Shown piece by piece: positions 23,951 to 32,347 of a stretch of DNA of 39,867 bases. Made by a program: the position numbers and the translations under genes. Source of the DNA: Gammaproteobacteria bacterium. Lineage in GTDB: Bacteria > Pseudomonadota > Gammaproteobacteria > Pseudomonadales > Azotimanducaceae. Below the pieces are notes generated by a model. The model was not told the origin of the DNA. It made no database searches and saw only the letters and a program-made list of their open reading frames with translations. Numbering within the stretch: the first letter of the stretch is position 1; each line of letters starts with the position of its first letter. The DNA lies in assembly GCA_028824555.1 (NCBI GenBank), contig JAPPDJ010000023.1:1-39867 (forward strand). The letters run 5' to 3'.

Positions 23951-24426
23951 GCCATTCCGTCCCGCTTCCAAGTCCCGGATTTACCACCGGATTTCTCCAA
24001 GAGGGCGATGGATTCGATGACGATCCCCTTGTCCAGTCCCTTGGCCATGTCATACACCGTCAGCGCGGCTACGCTGGCGGCGGTCATCGCTTCCATCTCG
24101 ACGCCAGTGCGTCCCGACACCTTGCAGAGCGTGGTGATCATCAGGGTGTCGCCCTGAACGGTCTCGAAGTCCACCGCCACCTTCGACAAGGGCAGCGGAT
24201 GGCACAGCGGGATGAGGTCGCTCGTGCGCTTGGCGGCATGGATGCCGGCGACCCGCGCCACGGCCAGCACGTCGCCCTTGGGGGCGTTGCCTTCGACGAT
24301 CTCGCGCAGCGTCGCCGGCCGCATCCGCACGACCGCCCGCGCCCGCGCCACACGTTCCGTGACGGCCTTGGCGCCCACATCCACCATGGACGCTTCCCCG
24401 GCCTCATTGATGTGGGTGAGACCCAT
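23947..24426 (-). CDS. moaC: Cyclic pyranopterin monophosphate synthase MoaC
   Basis: The protein has 159 residues, the usual MoaC size. It starts [20 protein letters not shown] and contains [19 protein letters not shown] and [20 protein letters not shown], the conserved core with the catalytic Lys and His residues. MoaC makes cPMP from the MoaA product, in the cytoplasm. It is first in moaC-moaD-moaE-selenoprotein. MoaA and MoaB are not in the window, so the pathway must be completed elsewhere. The gene is divergent from mnmA, with 225 bases between the starts; no clear Moco riboswitch was recognised there. Confidence 0.95.
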   Translation of the reverse strand: MGLTHINEAGEASMVDVGAKAVTERVARARAVVRMRPATLREIVEGNAPKGDVLAVARVAGIHAAKRTSDLIPLCHPLPLSKVAVDFETVQGDTLMITTLCKVSGRTGVEMEAMTAASVAALTVYDMAKGLDKGIVIESIALLEKSGGKSGTWKRDGMA

Positions 24427-24613
24427 ACGCCGCGAATCTCCGCCGCCGACCAAAAAACCGCTACCGCGCAGAAGCCTAACACCCGACCTCTTTCGGCGGG
24501 GGGCCTGCTGGAGCCGCGACGACCGCCCAGCAAAGCCCCGCAGAACGGCCGATGTTGGCGGGGAGGGGTTTTGAACCGCGGGCTCCTTAAGGCCGATTTC
24601 GTAGGCGTCCGCG

Positions 24614-24619
24614 TATAAT
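24614..24619 (+). promoter_or_regulatory. Candidate -10 element for mnmA-purB
   Basis: TATAAT lies in GC-rich DNA 32 bases before the mnmA ATG. No convincing -35 hexamer is seen at 16-18 bases upstream (TTAAGG lies at 21 bases). A leader of roughly 25 bases would result. Confidence 0.45.
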
Positions 24620-24651
24620 CGCGGCACTCGCGAGTCACTGCTCCGAACGCC

Positions 24652-25752
24652 ATGACTGAGCCCGCACCGGACGAAGGAGACACGCCCCTGCGGGTGATGG
24701 TGGGCATGTCGGGTGGGGTGGACTCCGCCGTTGCCGCGATGACGCTCAAGGAACAGGGGCACAGTGTCGCGGGCCTGTTCATGAAGAACTGGGACGAGGA
24801 CGACGGCACCGAGTACTGCACCGCCGAGGCCGACTACGCCGATGCGGCCCTGGTGTGCGAGCGCCTCGGCATTGAGCTCTTCGCCGCCAACTTTGCCGCC
24901 GAATACTGGGACAACGTGTTCGCCGCCTTCCTCGCCGACTACCGCGCCGGACGCACCCCCAATCCGGACGTGCTGTGCAATCGGGAGATCAAGTTCCGCC
25001 TGTTCGTGGACTACGCGGCCGAGCTCGGCTACCCCGTGGTCGCCACCGGGCACTATGCGCGCCGAAGCCCGCTTGGCGAGCCGTTCCGGCTGTTCCGGGG
25101 CGTGGATCGGAACAAGGATCAGACCTACTTCCTGCAAGCGGTGCCGACGGAGCAACTCAAGGACTGCATCTTTCCCGTCGGCGACATGACGAAGCCGGCA
25201 TTGCGAAAGCGCGCCGAGGCGGCTGGCCTCTCGGTGCATGACAAGAAGGACAGCACCGGCATCTGCTTCATCGGCGAGCGGCGCTTCGCCGACTTCCTCG
25301 CCCGCTTTCTGCCGGACGATCCCGGCCCCGTCCTCGACATGGAAGGCACGGCGCTCGGCGAGCACCGGGGCCTCGCCTGGTTCACCATCGGCCAGCGCCA
25401 GGGCATCGGCATCGGCGGCCAGGCGGGGCGTGCCGAAAAGCCGTGGTATGTCGCCCGCAAGGACCAGGACAGCAACACCCTCTACGTCACCCAGAACGAT
25501 TGCGACCTGCTCTCGCGCGAGCTGCATGCCAGCGGCCTCAACCGCATCGCCGGCGAACTGCCGGAGCGGTGCACGGCCAAGACGCGCTATCGCCAGCCGG
25601 ACCAGCCCTGTAGCGTGGATGTCGCGGGGGACGCGGTGACAGTGACGTTCGAGGCGCCCCAACGCGCCGTCACGCCCGGGCAATACGTCGCCTTCTACCT
25701 CGGCGAGGAATGCCTGGGCGGCGCCCGCATCGACCACACCGACGGGGAATGA
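24652..25752 (+). CDS. mnmA: tRNA-specific 2-thiouridylase MnmA
   Basis: The protein has 366 residues. The PP-loop SGGVDS is at 20-25, the first catalytic Cys is at 109 ([11 protein letters not shown]) and the second at 205 ([10 protein letters not shown]). [13 protein letters not shown] and the C-terminal beta-barrel ([15 protein letters not shown]) are all present, so it looks complete. It thiolates U34 of tRNA Lys, Glu and Gln using sulfur relayed from IscS and the Tus proteins. Its stop overlaps the purB start (ATGA). In many gammaproteobacteria hflD lies between mnmA and purB; here it is missing. Confidence 0.96.
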   Translation: MTEPAPDEGDTPLRVMVGMSGGVDSAVAAMTLKEQGHSVAGLFMKNWDEDDGTEYCTAEADYADAALVCERLGIELFAANFAAEYWDNVFAAFLADYRAGRTPNPDVLCNREIKFRLFVDYAAELGYPVVATGHYARRSPLGEPFRLFRGVDRNKDQTYFLQAVPTEQLKDCIFPVGDMTKPALRKRAEAAGLSVHDKKDSTGICFIGERRFADFLARFLPDDPGPVLDMEGTALGEHRGLAWFTIGQRQGIGIGGQAGRAEKPWYVARKDQDSNTLYVTQNDCDLLSRELHASGLNRIAGELPERCTAKTRYRQPDQPCSVDVAGDAVTVTFEAPQRAVTPGQYVAFYLGEECLGGARIDHTDGE

Positions 25753-27542
25753 CCGTGAATCTCGAACCCCTCACTGCGCTGTCGCCCCTCGATGGGCGGT
25801 ACCGCTCCCGCGTCGCGCATCTGGCCGAGCATGTCAGCGAGTTCGCGCTCATTCGCTATCGCGTGCGGGTGGAGGTCGAGTGGTTCGTCTTCCTCGCGGG
25901 TCTGGACGAGGTGGCGGAACTGCCTCCCGTGGACGCTGCCACGCAAGAGCAACTGCACGCCATCTGGAGGGATTTCTCGCGCCAGGATGCAGCCGCCGTG
26001 CGGGCGATCGAGGCCCGCACCAACCACGACGTGAAGGCCGTGGAGTATTTCGTCAAGGACAAGGTGGCCGGCATTGCCGGCCTTGAACCGCACATCGAGT
26101 TCGTCCACTTCGCCTGCACCTCCGAGGACATCAACAATCTCGCCTATGCCCTCATGCTGAGCGAAGTGCGCGAGCGAGCCCTGCTCGGCCCGATGCGCGA
26201 ACTTGCCGGCAGGATCGGTGAACTTGCGGCACCGCTCGCCGCTCGTCCCATGCTCGCGCGCACCCATGGGCAGGCGGCTTCGCCCACCACTGTCGGCAAG
26301 GAACTGGCCAATGTCGCGGCTCGTCTGCGCCGTCACATCGGCACGCTCGCAGGCGTTGCCCTCTGCGGCAAGATGAACGGCGCGGTGGGCAACTACAACG
26401 CCCACCTCGTCGCCTTCCCCGACGTGGACTGGCCGGCGAGGGCACGCGAGTTCGTCGAGGGCCTGGCACTCGCCTTCAACCCCCACACGACGCAGATCGA
26501 GCCGCACGACACCATCGCCGAGCTCTGCCACGCGGTGATGCGGTTCAACCAGACGCTGCTCGACTTCGACCGCGATATCTGGGGCTACATCGCGCTCGGC
26601 TATTTCCGCCAGCGCAAGGTGGAGGGCGAAACCGGCTCCTCGACCATGCCGCACAAGGTGAACCCCATCGACTTCGAGAACTCGGAAGGCAACCTCGGCA
26701 TCGCCAACGCGTTGCTCGGACATCTGGCGGACAAGCTGCCGGTGTCGCGCTGGCAACGGGACCTGTCGGACTCCACCGCCTTGCGCAGCCTTGGCCCAGC
26801 GGTCGGGCACTGCGTAGTCGCCTATTCGAGCGCCCGGCGGGGCCTCGACAAGCTGGAAGTGGACGCAGAGCGGCTGGCGGCAGACCTCGACCAATCCTGG
26901 GAGGTGCTGGCGGAAGCGGTGCAGACCGTGCTGCGCGCGGCCGGCGCAAAGGAGCCCTACGAGACCCTCAAGGCACTCACCCGAGGCCAACGGCTGGATC
27001 GAGACGTGTACCTCGGCCTCCTGGCCGACCTTGATCTCACAGAGCCGCAACGCGAACGTCTGGCGGCACTCACGCCGGCAACCTACGTCGGCGCGGCGGA
27101 GCGCCTCGCCCGGGAAGCAGCCGCGCCGGAAGTCGTGGTGCGGGAAGTAGCCTGGAGCGACTGCTCCAAAACCCTCCGCGCCATCCGGGAGGAGGTGTTC
27201 ATCCGCGAACAGAACGTGCCCGTGGGCGAGGAATGGGACGGCCGCGACGACGACAGCCGCCACTTCCTCGCCGAGTCGGACGGCAAGCCCATAGGCACCG
27301 CAAGGCTCCTCGCCGCTGGCCAAATCGGCCGCATGGCGGTGCTGCAACGAGCGCGCGGCCTCGGTATCGGTCGCCTCCTGCTCGACGCCGCCGTCACGGC
27401 CGCTCGCGAGGGCGACTACCCCGAGATTTTCCTCGAAGCCCAAACCCACGCAGTCGAGTTCTACCGCAAGGCGGGTTTCCGCCCCGAAGGCCCAACCTTC
27501 ATGGAAGCCGGCATCCCCCACCAACGCATGACCTTGGACTAG
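25749..27542 (+). CDS. purB: Adenylosuccinate lyase PurB fused to a C-terminal GNAT acetyltransferase domain
   Basis: The protein has 597 residues. Residues 1-458 match a full-length PurB (E. coli PurB has 456): [11 protein letters not shown] at the start, [28 protein letters not shown] and the signature [18 protein letters not shown]. PurB cleaves SAICAR and adenylosuccinate in purine synthesis. Residues 459-597 form a complete GNAT domain of the YitI/ElaA-like kind: [40 protein letters not shown], the acetyl-CoA loop [11 protein letters not shown] and [11 protein letters not shown]. The frame is open throughout with no stop between. ATG 25749 overlaps the mnmA stop. The acceptor of the GNAT domain is unknown. 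I know of no standard PurB with this domain. Confidence 0.93.
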   Translation: MTVNLEPLTALSPLDGRYRSRVAHLAEHVSEFALIRYRVRVEVEWFVFLAGLDEVAELPPVDAATQEQLHAIWRDFSRQDAAAVRAIEARTNHDVKAVEYFVKDKVAGIAGLEPHIEFVHFACTSEDINNLAYALMLSEVRERALLGPMRELAGRIGELAAPLAARPMLARTHGQAASPTTVGKELANVAARLRRHIGTLAGVALCGKMNGAVGNYNAHLVAFPDVDWPARAREFVEGLALAFNPHTTQIEPHDTIAELCHAVMRFNQTLLDFDRDIWGYIALGYFRQRKVEGETGSSTMPHKVNPIDFENSEGNLGIANALLGHLADKLPVSRWQRDLSDSTALRSLGPAVGHCVVAYSSARRGLDKLEVDAERLAADLDQSWEVLAEAVQTVLRAAGAKEPYETLKALTRGQRLDRDVYLGLLADLDLTEPQRERLAALTPATYVGAAERLAREAAAPEVVVREVAWSDCSKTLRAIREEVFIREQNVPVGEEWDGRDDDSRHFLAESDGKPIGTARLLAAGQIGRMAVLQRARGLGIGRLLLDAAVTAAREGDYPEIFLEAQTHAVEFYRKAGFRPEGPTFMEAGIPHQRMTLD

Positions 27543-27571
27543 CCGCCGCCAAACCCCTCGCTACGCTCGGG

Positions 27572-27647
27572 GTCTGGCCCCAGCCCCCACCTACCTATGA
27601 CCTTGCGCCGTAGAATGACGCGGTCGCGCCATTCCCTACGGCGCAAG
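27572..27647. repeat. Intergenic repeat with long hairpin after purB
   Basis: The first 44 bases (27572-27615) are the exact inverse of 15805-15848. CTTGCGCCGTAG at 27602-27613 pairs perfectly with CTACGGCGCAAG at 27636-27647, giving a 12-bp stem that inner AATG/CATT bases may extend. It lies between the purB stop and the DUF1801 gene and could end transcription, though it has no U-run. Confidence 0.75.
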
Positions 27648-27663
27648 CTCCTAGGCGACTTTC

Positions 27664-28065
27664 GTGGAAGAGAGGTTTCGACTGAACGGTGCCGTGCCGC
27701 GCGACCCGGCCGTAGAAGCGTGGTTCGCGGAACGCAACAACGCCCTCGGCGCCATCGCCCGAACGTGGTTCGAGCACATGCGCCAATGTGGCTCGGAGGT
27801 GGTGGAACTCGTCCACGATGGCTGGGCCGTCGCCTGCGTAGAGGACCTGCCGTTCGCCTACGTCAGTACCTTCACGAAGCACGTCAACGTCGGCTTCTTC
27901 GCCGGTTCTATCCTTCCCGACGCGGCGCACCTCCTCCAAGGCACCGGCAAGCGAATGCGCCACGTCAAGCTCCGCCCCGGCGAACACGTCGATTCCGAGG
28001 CGCTTGGGGCCCTCATCGAAGCCGCCTACGAAGACGTTCGCGACTTCGCCCACTTCGCGAGATGA
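27664..28065 (+). CDS. DUF1801-domain protein
   Basis: The protein has 133 residues from GTG 27664. VELVHDGWAVACVEDLPFAYVSTFTKHVNVGFF and LLQGTGKRMRHVKLRP are the characteristic DUF1801 segments, a small YdhG-like fold with no proven activity. It is soluble and has no signal peptide. The ribosome site is weak, and it starts right after a hairpin repeat. It ends 10 bases before the stop of the convergent hipA-like gene, leaving no room for a separate terminator. Confidence 0.8.
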   Translation: MEERFRLNGAVPRDPAVEAWFAERNNALGAIARTWFEHMRQCGSEVVELVHDGWAVACVEDLPFAYVSTFTKHVNVGFFAGSILPDAAHLLQGTGKRMRHVKLRPGEHVDSEALGALIEAAYEDVRDFAHFAR

Positions 28066-28075
28066 CCCGCCGGCA

Positions 28076-29335
28076 TCACGGGACGCCACAAAGGTGCTTG
28101 GCGGTGCGCGTTTCCTCGTGCTCGAAGGCCCCCTCGTATTGGCGGATGTCCCCGGCAGTCAGCCCAGCGGCGCGACAATGGCCACGCCACTGACTTTCGA
28201 TGACGGAAACCATCTGCGCGAGCATTTGGCAGGCGTGGTCCCTCTTTATGTCGAAGAAAGGGGCAGCCTCGATGGCGGCTTCGATGGATGCGGCGTTGCC
28301 GCTCAACTCGCTGACGCCCGTCTCCAGGTGTCGTTGGCGCGCCGGTTGCGGATTGATGTCGAACGCCGGCGCCAGGCTCCACAGTCCACGCCCCACATGG
28401 AGTAGGCCAAGGTTCTTTAGGTGGTTGTCGTTGTTGGAAACGAGGATCGTGAAAAGCATGCGACGAAAAAGCTCCTCGATCTCCTTCTGCACGTCGTGAG
28501 CGTGGGCTCGCAACGCATCGGCAATGTCGGTGTAGAAGGCCCCGGTCGCCGTCTCGGCACCGACAAAGGACCGCGCTGAAAGGTACGGCACTCGGTCCGC
28601 GTCCGGCATGGCGCCATGCCGATCAAACCGCTCGATCAACGCTACCGGCGCGCTGGTTTGTGCAAGTTCCAGGCGCGCCGTAGCGGCATTGATGCCGGCC
28701 GCACGCGCAAGGCGGAGCGTTGCCACTTCCACACGCTCGATGGGCGTGGTGTCGTGGACGGTGGTGAACTTGGCGATCATCAACATGCTGCGGTCATCCA
28801 AGACGTTCGCCTTGGGACGAGCGCCGCCCAAGGAGCCGGCGCTACCAAGCAGTCGCTCCCGCTCTTCGGCAGTGAGGCTGTCGGGGTCGGCACCAGCCAA
28901 ACGATTGACGTCTCGCAACTCCGTGAGGCGCGGAATCGGCGGCTTTGCCGAAGAAACAGGGCGACCTTCGGAATCCAGGTAGCGCAACGCGCCTTGCCTC
29001 GTGATGTCGTCTGCGTTCAGAAGGAAATCCAGTTCCGTCAGCCACCCGGTGCGGGCCTTGCGAATGAGTCCGCGTCCCCAGGAGTCCGGGGCACCATCGT
29101 CCACCGGCGGGGGCAAGGCGGAGCGCGGGTTCTCGCGGGATGCGGCAGCGTAGAACGGATAATCGACCAGCGGCATCGTCGGCGCGATGGGAAACGCGCC
29201 CGGATGGTCGAGCCATTCGACCCGGTAGCGAAACGCACTCGTTTGGCGGCGGCCGTCAGACTCAAAAAGCAACTCGCCCACGGGATGCAGTTCCCTGCCG
29301 ATGGCGACCGACACGCGCTGCGTCGTCTTGGTCAC
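28076..29335 (-). CDS. hipA: HipA-like serine/threonine kinase (toxin of a type II system)
   Basis: The protein has 419 residues. The N-terminal HipA domain (about 1-100, GAPDSWGRGLIRKA) is followed by the kinase part. The Gly-rich loop is SAGSLGGARPKA (165-176), Lys189 sits in MIAKF, the catalytic Asp303 in SNNDNHLKNLG, and a further Asp326 in LAPAFDINP. HipA kinases phosphorylate glutamyl-tRNA synthetase or other tRNA synthetases and slow growth; the target here is unproven. The start is GTG 29335, overlapping the stop of the HTH gene upstream (GTGA). All key residues are present, so it is probably active. Confidence 0.87.
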   Translation of the reverse strand: MTKTTQRVSVAIGRELHPVGELLFESDGRRQTSAFRYRVEWLDHPGAFPIAPTMPLVDYPFYAAASRENPRSALPPPVDDGAPDSWGRGLIRKARTGWLTELDFLLNADDITRQGALRYLDSEGRPVSSAKPPIPRLTELRDVNRLAGADPDSLTAEERERLLGSAGSLGGARPKANVLDDRSMLMIAKFTTVHDTTPIERVEVATLRLARAAGINAATARLELAQTSAPVALIERFDRHGAMPDADRVPYLSARSFVGAETATGAFYTDIADALRAHAHDVQKEIEELFRRMLFTILVSNNDNHLKNLGLLHVGRGLWSLAPAFDINPQPARQRHLETGVSELSGNAASIEAAIEAAPFFDIKRDHACQMLAQMVSVIESQWRGHCRAAGLTAGDIRQYEGAFEHEETRTAKHLCGVP

Positions 29336-29664
29336 GTGTCCTCCTTCGCCGCCGGCAGTCGAGGGCGTCGGATTCTCTGCGGCAAACTATCGATGTCGAG
29401 CATGAGGCCGGTGTCGTCGCGGGAGACATCGAGAAGCCCCTCCAGTCGATGCAGTTCGCCAAGAGCGAGGAGTGCCATCGCCACAACGCCCGCCGCGACA
29501 CCAGGCTCGCCTCGTTCGAGCCGCACCACCGTACCCGGCGACACACCCATGCGCGCCGCGAAATCCGCTACCGGAAAGCGCCGCTTCTTGCGCGCAATTC
29601 GAATGTCACGCCCCAACGCGCGAAGCGTGCGCTGCACTGACGGGGGGAGCGGTCGATGAGCCAT
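29332..29664 (-). CDS. hipB: HipB-like HTH antitoxin (XRE-type)
   Basis: The protein has 110 residues from ATG 29664. DIRIARKKRRFPVADFAARMGVSPGTVVRLERGE (given here as two halves: DIRIARKKRRFPVADFAARM and GVSPGTVVRLERGE) is an XRE helix-turn-helix. HipB-type antitoxins bind and silence HipA and repress the operon. The stop overlaps the hipA start. A TATATT hexamer ends 7 bases before the ATG, so the mRNA may be leaderless. The upstream 50 bases are AT-rich, unlike the neighbours. Confidence 0.82.
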   Translation of the reverse strand: MAHRPLPPSVQRTLRALGRDIRIARKKRRFPVADFAARMGVSPGTVVRLERGEPGVAAGVVAMALLALGELHRLEGLLDVSRDDTGLMLDIDSLPQRIRRPRLPAAKEDT

Positions 29665-29671
29665 AAGAGTC

Positions 29672-29677
29672 AATATA
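29672..29677 (-). promoter_or_regulatory. -10 element of hipBA, 7 bases from the ATG
   Basis: On the minus strand TATATT (29677-29672) is followed by GACTCTT and the hipB ATG. The spacing is the same as at the Fic gene and would place the transcript start at or next to the ATG. No good -35 hexamer is visible at 16-18 bases, and a TTGATC lies at 22 bases. Confidence 0.45.
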
Positions 29678-29764
29678 ACGTAGTTTAGAAAGGTTAGCGG
29701 ATCAAATTTCAATAAATACGGTGGCTGCCCCGTTGTCGTCCAAGCAGGAGATGCGAAAGCTCAA

Positions 29765-29786
29765 CCTTGCACTGCCAAATGCAAGG
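29765..29786 (-). terminator. Hairpin downstream of the TlpA-like gene
   Basis: CCTTGCA, 8-base loop, TGCAAGG forms a 7-bp stem 26-47 bases after the stop of the TlpA-like gene and before hipB. There is no T-run after it, so an intrinsic terminator is only possible. Confidence 0.35.
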
Positions 29787-29811
29787 CATGGTGACCATTG
29801 GGCCAGCAGCG

Positions 29812-31290
29812 CTATGCGCTTCTCGGTTCCCCGGTCGCAGCCTTCCGAACGAGCTTGGCCAGTTCGTCGGACCATCCTGTGGTGCGCGCCAGAATCGTCC
29901 CATCCCGGTCCAAGAGCACATACGTTGGAAATGCGCGCACGTGCCAACGATCGACGATCTCGCCCTGCGTGCCCACATGCCAGTTCGCCCAGGGCATGGG
30001 CTCGTCCTGCATGAGATCGGTCACGGACTCGAGTTCCTCGTCAACGCTCACGGCCAACAGCGTGAACTGGTCCGCCGCTAGCGAATCGTGCAACTCCCGC
30101 AGTTTCGGCAAGACCGCGATGCAGGGGCCGCACCAAGTGGCCCAGAAGTCTACGAGGACGACCTTGCCGGCGTAGGCAGACAGCGCCTCTTCCGTGCCGT
30201 CGAGCCGCGTGCCGACCACGTCGGGCACCGTGGCGCCAACAGTGGTGTGGTTGATCCGGTAGAGGAGATGCTCTTGCGCCTCTGCCAAGGTTGCGTTCCG
30301 CGGCTGGCCTTCCTCGTCCAGCGCGCCGAGCCGTTCGACGATCTCCTCGTCCTCCACGCCCTCGCTGAGACCGGTCGCCAGCGCAAGGGCGCGTTCACGG
30401 AAGCCCCGGCGATCCTCGTCAGACAAGCTCCACGCATTGCTGTCACGCATCAATCCCGCCGCCGCGTAGTAGCGAGCAGTCGCCCGCGCCACCGGATCGA
30501 CGGCTCGCTCCACAACATCGGCGAGCATGGCATCGATGGCTTCCCTCTCATCGTCGCCGCGCGTTCGCGGCCACTGAAGGTAGTACAAGCGCCTGGGCCA
30601 TTCGTCGTGCTCCGGCGCCGCGTCGAGCAACCGCGCTGTCGCCTCGACCATCCGAGGTAGCGTCCCACGGCCAACCGCCACCTCTCTGCCGAGCAGGAAG
30701 ACAGCGGCATCGGTAAGTCGTTCATGGCCATCGGCGCGCAGGATCGCCGTTGCCGCACCGAGGGCACGAGCAACTACCGGCGGGTTGCCAAGTTCGTCCC
30801 AGCGCCGCCGCTTCTCTTCGTCAGAGTCGTCCGACGCACCGATCTCGTTCTGCGCCTCTTGCCAGGCGCTGTTGTCGTCGAGATACGCCTGCACCACCGC
30901 CCAGTCCGGCCCGAGACCGTCCACCAACGTGTCGATGCCGAGTTCGATGTCCTCGCTCGCCGTCTTCGACAGCCCATACGGATGGTCGACAAGAAACACC
31001 GCCGCATCGAGCGTGCGTGGGTGCCCTTCAACGCCGACGATCGCACGAGCAGCGGTCACCGCCAGCGTGATGTCCGGATGCGGGCCAACTTCGGCCTCGC
31101 GGCGCGCTTCCTTCTCCTCGGCGGAAGCGGCGGAGCGCCCAACTTCGATGTCCTTGGCGTGCCAAGCGGTGTCAAGCGTCACATACGCTTCCACGAGCTG
31201 CCAATCCGGATCGGACTCCTCTTGACAGGCCCCGCAAAGCAACGCCAGCGCCAAGAGCGCACCGCAGCGCCGCAATGTCTGGATGCACAT
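29812..31290 (-). CDS. Lipoprotein-like protein with a duplicated ~100-residue module and a TlpA-like thioredoxin domain
   Basis: The protein has 492 residues from ATG 31290, with GAGGAG well placed upstream. An N-terminal signal (ALLALALLCGAC) has a lipobox-like Cys at 22, so it is probably a lipoprotein facing the periplasm. Residues 28-127 and 128-223 are two versions of one module: each begins PDW, has AYxxxxxAW, then (E/D)EEK-type sequence and ends with GHxRxxDAAVFL. Residues about 350-490 are a thioredoxin-like domain of the TlpA/ResA kind with WATWCGPC (Cys387, Cys390) and the cis-Pro in RAFPTYVLLD. Such domains reduce disulfides, for example in cytochrome c maturation. The duplicated part is unrecognised. 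Confidence 0.8.
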   Translation of the reverse strand: MCIQTLRRCGALLALALLCGACQEESDPDWQLVEAYVTLDTAWHAKDIEVGRSAASAEEKEARREAEVGPHPDITLAVTAARAIVGVEGHPRTLDAAVFLVDHPYGLSKTASEDIELGIDTLVDGLGPDWAVVQAYLDDNSAWQEAQNEIGASDDSDEEKRRRWDELGNPPVVARALGAATAILRADGHERLTDAAVFLLGREVAVGRGTLPRMVEATARLLDAAPEHDEWPRRLYYLQWPRTRGDDEREAIDAMLADVVERAVDPVARATARYYAAAGLMRDSNAWSLSDEDRRGFRERALALATGLSEGVEDEEIVERLGALDEEGQPRNATLAEAQEHLLYRINHTTVGATVPDVVGTRLDGTEEALSAYAGKVVLVDFWATWCGPCIAVLPKLRELHDSLAADQFTLLAVSVDEELESVTDLMQDEPMPWANWHVGTQGEIVDRWHVRAFPTYVLLDRDGTILARTTGWSDELAKLVRKAATGEPRSA

Positions 31291-31356
31291 TCCCTCACTC
31301 CTCAGTCTCAACGATCCCCGAACGCCTTCCTCATCTGCGCCGCCGGCGCATTCTAG

Positions 31357-32070
31357 TCAGCCCTCGCCGAACCCCATGTCCACTTCGCGGACTTGCAGGT
31401 CGCAGCCCACCAACACCGGAATCGCGTCGCCCTCCAACCACCGCAAAGTGCCCCGGCAAGGACGCGATGCCTGTGGCGGCGTGGCTAGGCATGCGCTGTT
31501 CGGCTCGTATTCCAGGCGGCTCTGGCCCTCGAGTTTGAGGGACACGATTCCGTCCGTCGCATCCCACTCGCCGTGGTAGTTCTGGCCAGAGACCGTCTCG
31601 CCCTCCCAGATGTAGGTGTGGATCTCCAGGTCATGGTTCTCGAACAGCAGCACGACGGCCTCGCCCTGTTCCCGCGAGCAAAGAAGCTCGCGGATCTCCT
31701 CAGACGCCTCAGAGTCCTGCATCGCGCCGTCGCGGTCGAGGAACACCGCAACATGACCCCTCGTAACCACGTGATTCTGCAACCGACCTTCGACTGCACG
31801 CCCGGCAATCCCCATTGCTTCCAAAAGCTCGACGATTTCCATCGCTGAGGAAAAGCTCACCCATTCGCGGCCATACAGAACGACCACACCACTGTCCCTT
31901 ACGGGCGAGACAGTGGGCCTCTCCACCTCCAACTCGCGCTCTTGAGCAAATGCCACCAGCGCTTGCACGACATGGGAATCATCCTGGTCGGCGTCGTAAA
32001 TCTGCAGCACCGCCGGCTGGCTCGTGCAAGCCGCAAGACCAAACAACATCAGCGCCAAAACCGCTCGCAT
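31357..32070 (-). CDS. Putative lipoprotein of unknown function
   Basis: The protein has 237 residues from ATG 32070. [15 protein letters not shown] gives a signal with a good lipobox (L-A-A-C), so it is likely anchored in the membrane. The rest is an alpha/beta protein with no family I recognise: [35 protein letters not shown] and [20 protein letters not shown], and four cysteines in the C-terminal third. An upstream ATG at 32103 has no ribosome site. It precedes the TlpA-like lipoprotein by 66 bases on the same strand, so both may work together at the envelope, perhaps in disulfide handling (inference). Confidence 0.65.
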   Translation of the reverse strand: MRAVLALMLFGLAACTSQPAVLQIYDADQDDSHVVQALVAFAQERELEVERPTVSPVRDSGVVVLYGREWVSFSSAMEIVELLEAMGIAGRAVEGRLQNHVVTRGHVAVFLDRDGAMQDSEASEEIRELLCSREQGEAVVLLFENHDLEIHTYIWEGETVSGQNYHGEWDATDGIVSLKLEGQSRLEYEPNSACLATPPQASRPCRGTLRWLEGDAIPVLVGCDLQVREVDMGFGEG

Positions 32071-32277
32071 AGCCGTTCTTGCCCACCCGCTCAATGGAAT
32101 CATAAGCCAAGCACTGAAGAAATCCGGGCCGAAACACCGGAGGCCGGACCCCGTCCTCGACACACAAACATCTCGTCCTGCACACCCGTGGGAAGTCTCC
32201 TACGCCCAAACAGCTGCACCCGGAGCCCCGGCGGACCAGTCATCGCGGCGTCCGGGTCACCGATGCAAGAATTGCCC

Positions 32278-32305
32278 TTCCATTCCCCATTTCCGCCGCT
32301 ACAAT
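32278..32305 (+). promoter_or_regulatory. Candidate aceA promoter
   Basis: TTCCAT at 32278-32283, a 16-base spacer and TACAAT at 32300-32305 lie 42 bases before the aceA ATG. The -10 and its context (GCTACAATGCGCGCC) look like a typical gammaproteobacterial promoter; the -35 is weak. Confidence 0.45.
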
Positions 32306-32347
32306 GCGCGCCCTTTGCCCCCACCCAATCAGCAAAGGAACCCCGCC

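Noticed and set aside
24427-24651. Molybdenum-cofactor riboswitch upstream of moaC
   Set aside because: GC-rich and foldable, but I could not match the conserved Moco motif with confidence. A covariance search with the Moco RNA model would decide.
27123-27542. Separate GNAT gene after purB
   Set aside because: There is no stop codon between the two parts and no start with a ribosome site at the joint; a fused protein is the direct reading.
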